Shown piece after piece: positions 24,893-33,021 of a DNA stretch of 64,000 bases. This DNA is from Phycisphaerales bacterium (lineage in GTDB: Bacteria; Planctomycetota; Phycisphaerae; Phycisphaerales; UBA1924). The translations under genes and the position numbers were made by a program. Where the stretch lies: contig JAJDCZ010000003.1 of assembly GCA_029260555.1 (NCBI GenBank), positions 1 to 64,000 on the forward strand, given 5' to 3'. The notes under the pieces were generated by a model. It was not told the origin of the DNA. It ran no database searches and was given only the letters and a program-made list of their open reading frames with translations. Every line of letters begins with the position of its first letter. The first letter of the stretch is position 1.

Positions 24893-25834
24893 ATGTTGCA
24901 TCAAGAAGCACAGTTTGTTTGGCGTTTCGCAGGTTCAAGGTCACTTGAACTGGACAAGCCTCGCATCATGGCGGTTCTAAACGCCACCACGGACAGCTTT
25001 TATGCCCAAAGCCGGTGTCTGGATGTTAATCAGGCATTGGAATGGGCTTATCGGGCGGCGGGGGGAGGGGGGGGAGGGGGGGAGGGGGCTGACATGCTTG
25101 ATGTTGGAGGTGAATCCACAAGACCCGGAGCACACCCTGTTTCAGAAGCTGAGCAAATCCGTCGCGTTGTGCCTGTGATTCGGGCGATTCGCGAGTTGTC
25201 TGGTCCGATCTGCACGATTCCGATCAGTGTGGATACCACGCAGTGCAGGGTTGCCAGAGAGGCACTGGATGCGGGGGCGGATGTGATTAATGATGTTTCA
25301 GGCGGGCTTGATGATCCTGAGATGCTGGGTTTGATTGCAGAGCGAGGCGCGGGGGTGATTTTGATGCATCGGTTGGTTGTGCCTGAGCAGGACCGCTATA
25401 GCGATGCGTATGCCCAGGCGCCTGAGTATGGCGGTGATGTGACGGGTGCGGTGGGGAAGTGGCTCAAAGAGGCTGTAGAACGGGCGTTATGTGCGGGGGT
25501 CAAGCGTGAGTCCATGGTTCTGGACCCGGGTCTGGGGTTTGGCAAGGGTGTTGAGGACAACTTTCGTTTGATAGAGCAGACGGGTCGATTAGTGGAGCTT
25601 GGGTATCCGATTTTGAGTGCATTGAGTCGAAAGAGCTTTGTGGGGCGTGCAATGGATGAGAGCGCGCCACCGGAGCCACGGGACAGGCTGAGTGGGACGC
25701 TTGGGCTCAGTGTGATGCATTATCTGGCGGGGGCGTCGATTTTTCGTGTGCATGATGTTGCAGCTCATCGAGGGGCGTTGGATGCAGTTTGGCGGGTTTG
25801 TGGAGGTTTTTGCAGGCAACAGGGTGAAACCTGA
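24893..25834 (+). CDS. folP: dihydropteroate synthase
   Basis: 313-residue enzyme that joins p-aminobenzoate to the pterin in folate synthesis. Signature blocks: MAVLNATTDSF, DVGGESTRPG, SVDTTQCRVAREALDAGADVINDVSG, DPGLGFGK and SALSRKSFVGR. Residues about 57-63 are a run of seven glycines encoded by G6-A-G8-A-G7-A-G5 (25060-25088), just before GADMLDVGGEST; this looks like a microsatellite insertion between the second helix and strand. The frame is kept. The start ATG 24893 is preceded by AAGG. Confidence 0.95.
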   Translation: MLHQEAQFVWRFAGSRSLELDKPRIMAVLNATTDSFYAQSRCLDVNQALEWAYRAAGGGGGGGEGADMLDVGGESTRPGAHPVSEAEQIRRVVPVIRAIRELSGPICTIPISVDTTQCRVAREALDAGADVINDVSGGLDDPEMLGLIAERGAGVILMHRLVVPEQDRYSDAYAQAPEYGGDVTGAVGKWLKEAVERALCAGVKRESMVLDPGLGFGKGVEDNFRLIEQTGRLVELGYPILSALSRKSFVGRAMDESAPPEPRDRLSGTLGLSVMHYLAGASIFRVHDVAAHRGALDAVWRVCGGFCRQQGET

Positions 25835-25977
25835 GGGGGGAGTTGAGGCATCTGATTATTTTGATGGTTGAATCAATCCCGAAAGCGAATAGGATGCGTA
25901 AGGTAAGATCCCGATACGGTGTGTCCAGTTGGGCCACCCGGTTGATCAGATAGCGGGCAAGGAAGCAGGTGCAAACG

Positions 25978-26319
25978 ATGGCCAGCGATAATGTAATCGA
26001 GTTTACCGACGCGAACTTCCAGCAGGAGGTTCTGCAATCAGAAGTTCCGGTACTGGTTGATTTCTGGGCTGAGTGGTGCATGCCTTGCCGAATGCTGGCA
26101 CCGACGATTGACGAGATTGCCAGCGAGTTTGAAGGCAAAGCCAAAATCGGCAAGCTTGATACGGATGCCAATCGTGAAATTGCTATCAAGTATGACATCA
26201 GTGCGATTCCGACAGTGATGCTTTTCAAAGACGGAGAGCTTGAACAGCGGTTTGTGGGTTTGACACCCAAGGATGATCTTGCAGCGGCGCTGAATGCAGC
26301 ATCTGGTGCGGATGCCTGA
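25978..26319 (+). CDS. trxA: thioredoxin with WCMPC active site
   Basis: 113 residues from ATG 25978 (GTG 25969 would add three). One thioredoxin fold: FxDANFQQEVLQSEVPVLVDFWAEW, active site W33-C-M-P-C37, cis-Pro in AIPTVMLFKDG. Met replaces the usual Gly between Cys and Pro (WCGPC), a change that can shift the redox potential. No signal peptide, so cytoplasmic disulphide reduction is likely. The oxidoreductase gene follows after 30 bases on the same strand. Confidence 0.94.
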   Translation: MASDNVIEFTDANFQQEVLQSEVPVLVDFWAEWCMPCRMLAPTIDEIASEFEGKAKIGKLDTDANREIAIKYDISAIPTVMLFKDGELEQRFVGLTPKDDLAAALNAASGADA

Positions 26320-26349
26320 CTTTCCTAACTGCTGATTTGCGAGAGCGAG

Positions 26350-27399
26350 ATGTCACAGGACAATATCAGTCTGGTGGGTGAGGGGAGTCGGATCCGATGT
26401 GCTGCGGTGGGCGTTGGCCGAATGGGCCGACACCATGCACGGGTGTACAGCGATCTGCCTGAGTGTGAGCTGGTTGGCGTGGTTGATGACAACGCTGACA
26501 CCGCGCGTGAGGTCGCCGAACGCCATGATTGTGATGTTTTCCCCAATGTCGAAGCGTTGACCGAAGCGGGCATTGACGCTGCCAGCATCGCGGTGCCGAC
26601 CACAGAGCATGGCAGGATGGCTGAGCCACTGCTCAAAAAGCAGGTTGCCTGTCTGATTGAAAAGCCGCTTGCAGGCTCACCAGAATCTGCCAGGAGGATT
26701 AAGGATCTGGCTCAGGACCACGCTGCGATTTTGATGGTGGGGCACATTGAGCGATTCAATCCGATCATGCGGGCGCTTCAGCTTGCGACCAATGACGGCA
26801 TCGAAATCGTGCCTCGATTCATGGAAGTTCACCGCGTCAGTCCCATGACCTTCCGGTCGGTGGATATCGGCGTGGTGATGGACATGATGATCCATGATCT
26901 TGATGTGGTACTGATGCTCATGGGTGGCAAGGAGCCTGATGAAGTGCAGGCTTCGGGGGTGGCGGTGGTGACGGATCATGAGGATGTCTGTAATGCCAGA
27001 CTCACCTGGTATACACCCCAAGGGCGATGTGTTGCCAATGTGACCGGAAGCCGGCTGGCACTAAAAACTGAGCGGGTGACGCGCATCACAGGCGAGAATG
27101 CCTATATCAAGATCGACTACGCAGCCAGGAAAGGCACGATCATCCGCAGGCTTGCCAATGAAATTCAGATGCACGAGGTTCGTGAGCAGATCCGTGCGGG
27201 ATCAGACCTGACGAATCTTGACTGGTCTGAGCTTGTCAACATCGAGTCGCTGGAGATTGACGACGCTGAGCCCATCGTCATGGAGATCAAATCATTTCTG
27301 GATTCCGTGCGTACTGGAACCAGGCCCAAAATCGATGCTGAGGCTGGGCTTGCCAATGTCGCCACTGCTCAGCGGATCATCGAGGCGATTCATGCCTGA
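26350..27399 (+). CDS. Gfo/Idh/MocA family NAD(P)-dependent oxidoreductase
   Basis: 349 residues. N-terminal Rossmann fold (GVGRMGRHHARVYSDLP, GVVDDN), then the EKPLAGS motif with the family Lys, and a C-terminal alpha/beta domain with the Asp/His pair (DMMIHDLDVVLML). The VGHIERFNP block resembles proteins of the UDP-GlcNAc 3-dehydrogenase (GnnA-like) branch used for amino-sugar and lipid A precursors, but no partner aminotransferase is in the window, so the substrate is open. It is probably co-transcribed with thioredoxin. Confidence 0.88.
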   Translation: MSQDNISLVGEGSRIRCAAVGVGRMGRHHARVYSDLPECELVGVVDDNADTAREVAERHDCDVFPNVEALTEAGIDAASIAVPTTEHGRMAEPLLKKQVACLIEKPLAGSPESARRIKDLAQDHAAILMVGHIERFNPIMRALQLATNDGIEIVPRFMEVHRVSPMTFRSVDIGVVMDMMIHDLDVVLMLMGGKEPDEVQASGVAVVTDHEDVCNARLTWYTPQGRCVANVTGSRLALKTERVTRITGENAYIKIDYAARKGTIIRRLANEIQMHEVREQIRAGSDLTNLDWSELVNIESLEIDDAEPIVMEIKSFLDSVRTGTRPKIDAEAGLANVATAQRIIEAIHA

Positions 27400-27478
27400 C
27401 CTGCAAACGCTTGGCAACGATGCACCCAGCGTTGCTTTTGGCAAAATTCCAGATGGTGTGTATGGGAGTGGGGGTGAC

Positions 27479-27508
27479 TTGGGCTGTTTGTTTGCGATAG
27501 ACTATAAG
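27479..27508 (+). promoter_or_regulatory. candidate promoter of the S1-domain gene
   Basis: TTGGGC (27479-27484) and TATAAG (27503-27508) with an 18-base spacer, 86 bases before the start codon. Pattern-based only. Confidence 0.4.
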
Positions 27509-27594
27509 AGATCGGTTTGTCGTGGATGGCATCCGATTCGTTCTCATAAGCATGGAAGCTCTGACCTCGTGCTCAGGCGATAAGCAAGAATATC

Positions 27595-28998
27595 ATGGAC
27601 AGTAAACCACAGATTCCCGTGACCGGTTCCGATACATCTGCTTCTGGTGATGCCACTGGAAGCGATATTGACCAGGTTGATGACAAGATGCAGGCAGAGA
27701 TTGATGCTGCCATGGGCGATATGAAAGCCGCGATGGCTGGGCATGATGAGCCTGCCAAGGCGCCAAAGAAGATCCATGGTCCTCGCGAGATCAAAGGCGG
27801 GCGCGAGCATCGTGCAGGCACGGTCGTTTCGGTTGGTCTCAACGATGTGTTTGTCGAGTTCGGGCCTAAGGAACTGGGCGTGGTTGAACGCAACCAATGG
27901 AAAGATGGTGCTGAGCCTCCAGCGGTGGGTAAAGAACTTGAAGTTGTGGTTCAACGATTTGATGCTGGGGAATCGATTTTCATCTGTGCATTGCCTGGAG
28001 CGGTGCAAAAGGCTGACTGGGAGCTTCTTGAAGCTGGGCAGACTGTTGAGGCGCGGGTCACGGGCGTCAACAAAGGCGGGCTCGAGCTTGAGATTGCAAG
28101 CCATCGGGCCTTCATGCCTGCGGGGCAGGTGTCGCTTGATCACATTACTGATCTTTCGGTCTTTGTAGGCGAAAAGATGGTCTGCCAGATTCAGCGGATG
28201 GACAGGCGCGGCGGCGGCAACATCGTGCTGTCCAGACGCAATATCCTGGCTGAGGAACGCAAAAAGAAGGCTGAGGAACTCAAGCAGACGCTTCAGGAAG
28301 GTCAGACCATCGAAGGCACGGTGCGAAAGATCATGCCCTTCGGCGCGTTTATTGATCTGGGAGGCATTGACGGCCTGGTGCATGCGTCTGATCTTTCGCA
28401 CGACCGCATTGGTCATGGCGAAAAGGCGATTGAAAAGCACATCAAAGAAGGCGAGCATGTCAAGGTGCAGGTGCTCAAACTCGACTGGGATAACAACCGG
28501 ATCTCGCTTGGCATCAAACAGCTTCAGGAAGACCCCTTCCAGACAGCCTTGTCTGAGATCGTCGAGGGTGCTGAGTTGACTGGCCGGGTTTCTAACATTG
28601 CAGACTTTGGCGCGTTCATTGAGCTTTCCAAAGGCATCGAGGGATTGGTGCATATTTCAGAGCTTGATTACAAACGGGTGAATACGCCTGGGGATGTGGT
28701 CAAGGTCGATGAAGTGGTGCGCGTAAAGGTGCTTAAGATTGATACAGAGTCGCGAAGAATCAGCCTGAGCATCAAAGCCTTGAAAGAAGCACCCGCAGCT
28801 CCCGCAGGCAAAGGGCGAGGCAGAGGCCGGGGTGGTAAAGGCGAAGCCGATACACGCACAGCTGAGGAAATTCTCAAGGAAACCCCCGCACAGCGCAGAC
28901 TTCGTGAAAAAGCCAAACAAAATGCCAAATCCAGCAGCTTGGGCAGCGGCGGCCTCGGCGATATCGGTGGCATGGGCCTGGGTGACCTGAAGCTCTAA
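27595..28998 (+). CDS. S1 RNA-binding domain protein (ribosomal protein S1-like)
   Basis: 467 residues. An acidic N-terminus of about 75 residues leads to four S1 OB-fold repeats; the last two are clearest (GTVRKIMPFGAFIDLGG..GLVHASDLS and GRVSNIADFGAFIELSKGIEGLVHISELD). The C-terminus is a Gly/Arg run (GKGRGRGRGGKG) and a Ser/Gly-rich tail, unlike E. coli S1. Length and repeat number match short S1 proteins of non-proteobacterial groups; it probably binds mRNA at the 30S subunit. Followed by a canonical terminator. Confidence 0.9.
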   Translation: MDSKPQIPVTGSDTSASGDATGSDIDQVDDKMQAEIDAAMGDMKAAMAGHDEPAKAPKKIHGPREIKGGREHRAGTVVSVGLNDVFVEFGPKELGVVERNQWKDGAEPPAVGKELEVVVQRFDAGESIFICALPGAVQKADWELLEAGQTVEARVTGVNKGGLELEIASHRAFMPAGQVSLDHITDLSVFVGEKMVCQIQRMDRRGGGNIVLSRRNILAEERKKKAEELKQTLQEGQTIEGTVRKIMPFGAFIDLGGIDGLVHASDLSHDRIGHGEKAIEKHIKEGEHVKVQVLKLDWDNNRISLGIKQLQEDPFQTALSEIVEGAELTGRVSNIADFGAFIELSKGIEGLVHISELDYKRVNTPGDVVKVDEVVRVKVLKIDTESRRISLSIKALKEAPAAPAGKGRGRGRGGKGEADTRTAEEILKETPAQRRLREKAKQNAKSSSLGSGGLGDIGGMGLGDLKL

Positions 28999-29037
28999 AA
29001 CGATTCGCAATCAGACCTGTCTGTCTTCTAATAAACG

Positions 29038-29067
29038 AAACGCACGGATAGAGCCGTGCGTTTTTTT
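29038..29067 (+). terminator. intrinsic terminator after the S1-domain gene
   Basis: Stem CGCACGG (29041-29047) / CCGTGCG (29054-29060), extended by A-T pairs, with a 6-base loop and seven T at 29061-29067. Confidence 0.92.
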
Positions 29068-29140
29068 ACGCGCTGGCTCGGAGTTCGCGCTCTGATTTAG
29101 GATTGTCCACGGCGGATTGCTGAGAGTATTGACAAACTAC

Positions 29141-29169
29141 TTGACAGAGCGCTGCCGGCAGTGTAATGT
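29141..29169 (+). promoter_or_regulatory. sigma-70-like promoter of the Nramp-USP gene
   Basis: TTGACA (29141-29146), 17-base spacer, TAATGT (29164-29169). A second TTGACA lies at 29129-29134. The -10 box overlaps the left arm of the palindrome at 29165-29184, which suits repression by a bound regulator. Confidence 0.65.
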
Positions 29170-29184
29170 AGCCAAGGCTACATT
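29165..29184. promoter_or_regulatory. 20-bp palindrome, probable MntR/DtxR-type operator
   Basis: AATGTAGCCAAGGCTACATT is a perfect palindrome (9-bp arms around AA). It closely resembles the MntR box described for enterobacterial mntH (AACATAGCAAAGGCTATGTT, quoted from memory). Placement over the -10 box of an Nramp-type metal transporter gene supports metal-dependent repression. The regulator is not in the window. Confidence 0.7.
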
Positions 29185-29226
29185 GGTGGTCTATCTTCTT
29201 GTAATTGAGTGACTGAGGAATCAGCT

Positions 29227-31194
29227 ATGGCATCAGCTGCCAATACAAATGCAGAGCAAGGCGCACCTCGCGGGGGTATCACTGCTGATACAAGTGACTA
29301 TCCAAGGCCAGAGGCCTCGCTTGAGGATGTGCATCGTTCAGTCGGGGTGGCACAACGATCGTGGTGGAGGCGTTTGTTTGCCTTTGCAGGGCCAGCGTAC
29401 ATGGTTTCGGTGGGATACATGGACCCGGGCAACTGGGCGACGGATCTTGAGGGAGGGGCGAGGTTCGGGTATCGACTGATCTGGGTGCTGTTGATGAGCA
29501 ACATGATGGCGGTGCTTTTGCAGGCACTGTCAGCAAGGCTCGGTCTGGTGACGGGACGCGATCTGGCTCAGGCTTGCCGGGATAATTATCCAAGGCCTAT
29601 TAGCTGGGTGCTCTTTGTGCTGTGCGAATTCGCAATTGGCGCAATGGATCTGGCAGAACTCTTGGGCACAGCCATCGGGTTGAATCTGCTCTTTGGAATC
29701 CCGCTGGAATGGGCGGTGCTGATTACGGGATTTGATGTGTTGATTCTGCTTGGGTTGCAAAGGCTGGGCATTCGCAAGATGGAAGCGTTCATCCTGGGTC
29801 TTGTTTTTACCATCGGCGCGTGCTTTATTATCGAGATTTTTCTTTCAAAGCCATCATGGTCGGGGGTTGCATCGGGGTTTGCGCCAAAGCCTTTGCGTGA
29901 TGGTCAGCTTTATATTGCGATTGGAATGCTCGGGGCTACGGTGATGCCTCACAATCTGTATCTGCATTCATCACTTGTCCAGACGAGAAACATTGAGCGC
30001 ACACAAAAGGGCATCAAGCGGGCGTGTCGATATAACCTGATCGATACGATTGTGGCGTTGAACGCAGCGTTCTTTGTCAATGCTGCGATTTTGATTCTTG
30101 CAGCGGCAGCCTTCTGGAAACGCGACATTGTAGTAAACGAGCTTCAGCAGGCACACAGCCTTTTGACGGATCTCCTGGGTACAAACATCGCGCCAGCAGC
30201 GTTTGCTATTGCGCTTCTTTGTGCGGGCCAGTCTTCCACGCTGACGGGGACCATTGCAGGTCAGATCACGATGGAAGGTTTTTTGAGATTCAAGATGAGG
30301 CCCTGGCTGCGCCGGTTGATCACGAGACTGGTTGCCATTGTGCCTGCGATGGCGGTGATCTGGGTGATGGGTGACAACGGGTCGTACCGCCTGTTGATTT
30401 TGAGTCAGGTGATTTTGAGTCTTCAGCTGCCTTTTGCGGTGGTGCCTCTGATTCGCTTTACATCCAGCAGCCAGAAGATGGGGCCGTTTGCGAATCGCAA
30501 ATGGGTGAAGGTGTTGGCGTGGACGATTGCCAGCGTTATCATCATCTTGAATGTACTGCTGGTGTTTCAGGAGATCAGCGCCTGGACCAAAGCAGCTGGC
30601 GAGTATGGCTGGCTGGTGCTGACGGGTACGATTCCGATCGCGGGTCTGCTCGCACTCTTGCTGGGCTGGATGATACTTCGGCGTGACAAAGTTGGCGGTG
30701 ATGATCCTGCATCGCATGTTGAAGGCGTGATCGAGCGAGCGACCCAGGTTCTGAATCCTCTTGAACGCATCGGCGTGGCACTTGAAGCAAGGTCTACGGA
30801 TTCAACAATGCTCGCCCAGGCACTGGCGCTGGCCCAGTTCCATCAAGCCGAGTTGTTGATCATCCATGTTGTCGAAGGCGTAGGCGGGCAGTGGTATGGT
30901 CAACAGACGGGCGATCTGGAATCTCGCGAGGATCATCGCTATATGACGGACCTGCTTGAGAAACTCAAGGCAACGACCAAAGACACGCCCATCAAAAACA
31001 TCTCAGCAGTGCTGGGCTATGGAGGCGTTGCCAGCGAACTGGTTCGCATTTCCCAGGAGCAAAAGCTGGATCTACTTGTCGTGGGCGGGCATGGTCATCG
31101 CGGGTTGGCAGATATCCTGCATGGCCAGACGATTCCCACAGTTCGCCACGGGCTCAAGATTCCCGTATTTGCGGTCAGACAGCCCGATGAGTAA
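29227..31194 (+). CDS. Nramp-family divalent metal transporter fused to a universal stress protein domain
   Basis: 655 residues from ATG 29227, with GAGGA 9 bases upstream; GTG 29209 would add six. The Nramp part (about residues 45-440) has the metal-site motifs DPGN (GYMDPGNWATDLEGG, helix 1) and MPHN (helix 6, VMPHNLYLHSS), and about eleven helices. A USP domain follows (about 510-655) with strand VALEA, VVGGHGHRGLADILHG and a close variant of the G-x2-G-x9-G[ST] ATP-binding loop. The protein probably imports Mn2+ or Fe2+ and senses nucleotide or stress through USP. The operator upstream fits manganese or iron control. Confidence 0.92.
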   Translation: MASAANTNAEQGAPRGGITADTSDYPRPEASLEDVHRSVGVAQRSWWRRLFAFAGPAYMVSVGYMDPGNWATDLEGGARFGYRLIWVLLMSNMMAVLLQALSARLGLVTGRDLAQACRDNYPRPISWVLFVLCEFAIGAMDLAELLGTAIGLNLLFGIPLEWAVLITGFDVLILLGLQRLGIRKMEAFILGLVFTIGACFIIEIFLSKPSWSGVASGFAPKPLRDGQLYIAIGMLGATVMPHNLYLHSSLVQTRNIERTQKGIKRACRYNLIDTIVALNAAFFVNAAILILAAAAFWKRDIVVNELQQAHSLLTDLLGTNIAPAAFAIALLCAGQSSTLTGTIAGQITMEGFLRFKMRPWLRRLITRLVAIVPAMAVIWVMGDNGSYRLLILSQVILSLQLPFAVVPLIRFTSSSQKMGPFANRKWVKVLAWTIASVIIILNVLLVFQEISAWTKAAGEYGWLVLTGTIPIAGLLALLLGWMILRRDKVGGDDPASHVEGVIERATQVLNPLERIGVALEARSTDSTMLAQALALAQFHQAELLIIHVVEGVGGQWYGQQTGDLESREDHRYMTDLLEKLKATTKDTPIKNISAVLGYGGVASELVRISQEQKLDLLVVGGHGHRGLADILHGQTIPTVRHGLKIPVFAVRQPDE

Positions 31195-31211
31195 GGCTCA
31201 GTGCATGCAGA

Positions 31212-32489
31212 TCAGGAAACGGGATAGAACGAATCGAGAACTTCCTGCCATTGCTGTTGGTTTGAGATTGCGATGAACTGTTTTTTGACCTGCTGAGCAT
31301 CGGGATGGTGAGCTGAAAATTGAATGGCGAACTTGCGCATGTTTCGGCCGGTGAGATTTTCAGGGTTGCGGCTCTTGGTGTTGGCAGCCAGGGCCAGAGC
31401 AAAATGATCTTCCAGCACCTGCCTTTGCTGGACAAGGGTGGGTGGGGTAGGTGATTTGCCAGCCAGCAGGTCATGAGCCTGGCGAAAGATCCACGGGTTG
31501 CCGATGCAGCCTCGCGCGACGCTGGCACCGGTCACACCGGTGTAGTGCATCATGTTGAAGATGTCCTGGGCAGTCCAGATATCACCGGAGCCGAAGATGA
31601 GGCGTCCGGGTCGGTCGTTGACGATTTTTTTGAGCAGATCCCACCGGCTTGGGCCGACATATTTCTGTTGGACCGTGCGGGCATGGACGGTGGCCCAGGC
31701 ATAACCCATGTCAAAGGCTGCATCAAGAATCTGATCAAACGCCTGTGCTGCAGCGGGCGAGTCATCGTATGCCCTTCGGATCTTGAGGCTCGTAACGATC
31801 GAAGCAGGCAACGCTTCACGCACCGCTTCCAGTAGACGAATCGCACCTTTGGGCTGGGTCAGCCAGTGCCCCCCCCGGGCTTTTCGGGCGATTTTTTTTA
31901 CGGGACACGCCAGATTGATGTCAACAACCTGAAAGGTCGGTACATCTGCATTGAGTACGGGCTGGGCGTTTGCAGCACTGTCAGGGCAGTTCAAAGCCCT
32001 TTGACTCTTGTCGTGTGAAAGATTCCCAGCATAGGCCTGTCTGCGATAGTCCTTGTCAGTTCGGCATCCTTGCTCGATGAGCTTCACAGCTGCTGTAGCC
32101 ATCTCACAAGGCTCAGAACCCATGATCTGGCCTGCGATGGGGGTGTCTTCCTCTGCACCGGGCACATTGTTATGGATTTCACCCAGATCAGCTTTGGCAA
32201 ATCCTTTGCCACCAGCCAGGAGGGTGCGATCGAGCAGGGCTTCGGTGACGCACATGGGGCAGCCATGCCTGCGGGCGATGATGCGCATGGCAGGATCAGA
32301 GTACCCCGCCAACCCAGCCTGAAAAAAGGGGGCATCAAACCCGGGGACCAGTTGTGGGATACGCTGATCGATGCCCGAGGGGCCATGTTTCTGGACGATC
32401 TGCTCCACGATGCGTCTGGGGTCGCAAAGCTCCAGACCCGGCGCGATGGCAGGCGAAGGTTTCGTGGCGTTGTTGCCAGCACAGCTCAT
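31212..32489 (-). CDS. tRNA-dihydrouridine synthase
   Basis: 425 residues from ATG 32489; the longer frame to 32642 overlaps the divergent lipoprotein gene and adds 51 unlike residues. FMN-dependent reduction of uridines in tRNA. Family blocks: APFFQAGLAGYSDPAMR at the barrel start, TEALL, INLACPVKKIARKARGG with the catalytic Cys, VHARTVQQKY and GSGDIW...ARGCIGNPWIF. An insertion of about 50 residues (GCRTDKDYRR...NADVPTFQVV) lies before the INLACP strand, and another lengthens the N-terminus. The Dus subtype (A, B or C) cannot be settled. Confidence 0.92.
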   Translation of the reverse strand: MSCAGNNATKPSPAIAPGLELCDPRRIVEQIVQKHGPSGIDQRIPQLVPGFDAPFFQAGLAGYSDPAMRIIARRHGCPMCVTEALLDRTLLAGGKGFAKADLGEIHNNVPGAEEDTPIAGQIMGSEPCEMATAAVKLIEQGCRTDKDYRRQAYAGNLSHDKSQRALNCPDSAANAQPVLNADVPTFQVVDINLACPVKKIARKARGGHWLTQPKGAIRLLEAVREALPASIVTSLKIRRAYDDSPAAAQAFDQILDAAFDMGYAWATVHARTVQQKYVGPSRWDLLKKIVNDRPGRLIFGSGDIWTAQDIFNMMHYTGVTGASVARGCIGNPWIFRQAHDLLAGKSPTPPTLVQQRQVLEDHFALALAANTKSRNPENLTGRNMRKFAIQFSAHHPDAQQVKKQFIAISNQQQWQEVLDSFYPVS

Positions 32490-32510
32490 AGATGCGACTA
32501 TAGGATCACC

Positions 32511-33002
32511 ATGATGAAATGCTTGACGAACAGAAATACGCGTGACCTTGCCAGAAGACTTGCCTCTGCTGTTCTCGTAACAGTTGGGATGATGGTGGGG
32601 GGAGGAGTCGTGGGGGGGGCTGGGGGCTGTGCGCAACAACATGCTGCTGATGTGGATTATGCCAGGGCGTATCCCCAGCAGGTGACGCTGGGGCCGACGC
32701 TTGATATCCAGGTGTTCGGCAGAGCCACGACGATCGAGCTGACCAACGCGACGGCTCGAGAGTTTGGGCCTTCGACGATCTGGCTCAATGCCTTGTATGC
32801 CATGCCGATTGAAAGTCTTGAGATTGGTGAGAGTCTGACGCTGCCTCTTGCAGGTTTTCGCAATGAGTTCAATGAAACGATCCGTGCAGGTGGATTTTTT
32901 GCAACACGCAGACCAGATCGGCTCGTTCTGGTCCAGATTGAGGAAGATGCGTCGCCAGGCACGATGCTGGGCATGATCGTTGTTGCGAGTGATGCCAAAT
33001 AA
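32511..33002 (+). CDS. putative lipoprotein of unknown function
   Basis: 163 residues from ATG 32511, with AGGA 6 bases upstream. The signal peptide ends in a Gly-rich segment and a lipobox-like GAGGC, so Cys is probably lipidated. The mature domain is a beta-rich unit of about 120 residues (TLDIQVFGRATTIELTNATAREFGPSTIWLNALY). The signal peptide is encoded by G6, G8 and G5 tracts (32597-32626). Divergent from dus. Confidence 0.7.
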   Translation: MMKCLTNRNTRDLARRLASAVLVTVGMMVGGGVVGGAGGCAQQHAADVDYARAYPQQVTLGPTLDIQVFGRATTIELTNATAREFGPSTIWLNALYAMPIESLEIGESLTLPLAGFRNEFNETIRAGGFFATRRPDRLVLVQIEEDASPGTMLGMIVVASDAK

Positions 33003-33021
33003 TCCGAGCGGTTTTTAATAG

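Noticed and set aside
25055-25090. Frameshift in folP caused by the poly-G tract
   Set aside because: The frame is continuous before and after the tract and all conserved blocks are in one frame, although tract length still deserves resequencing.
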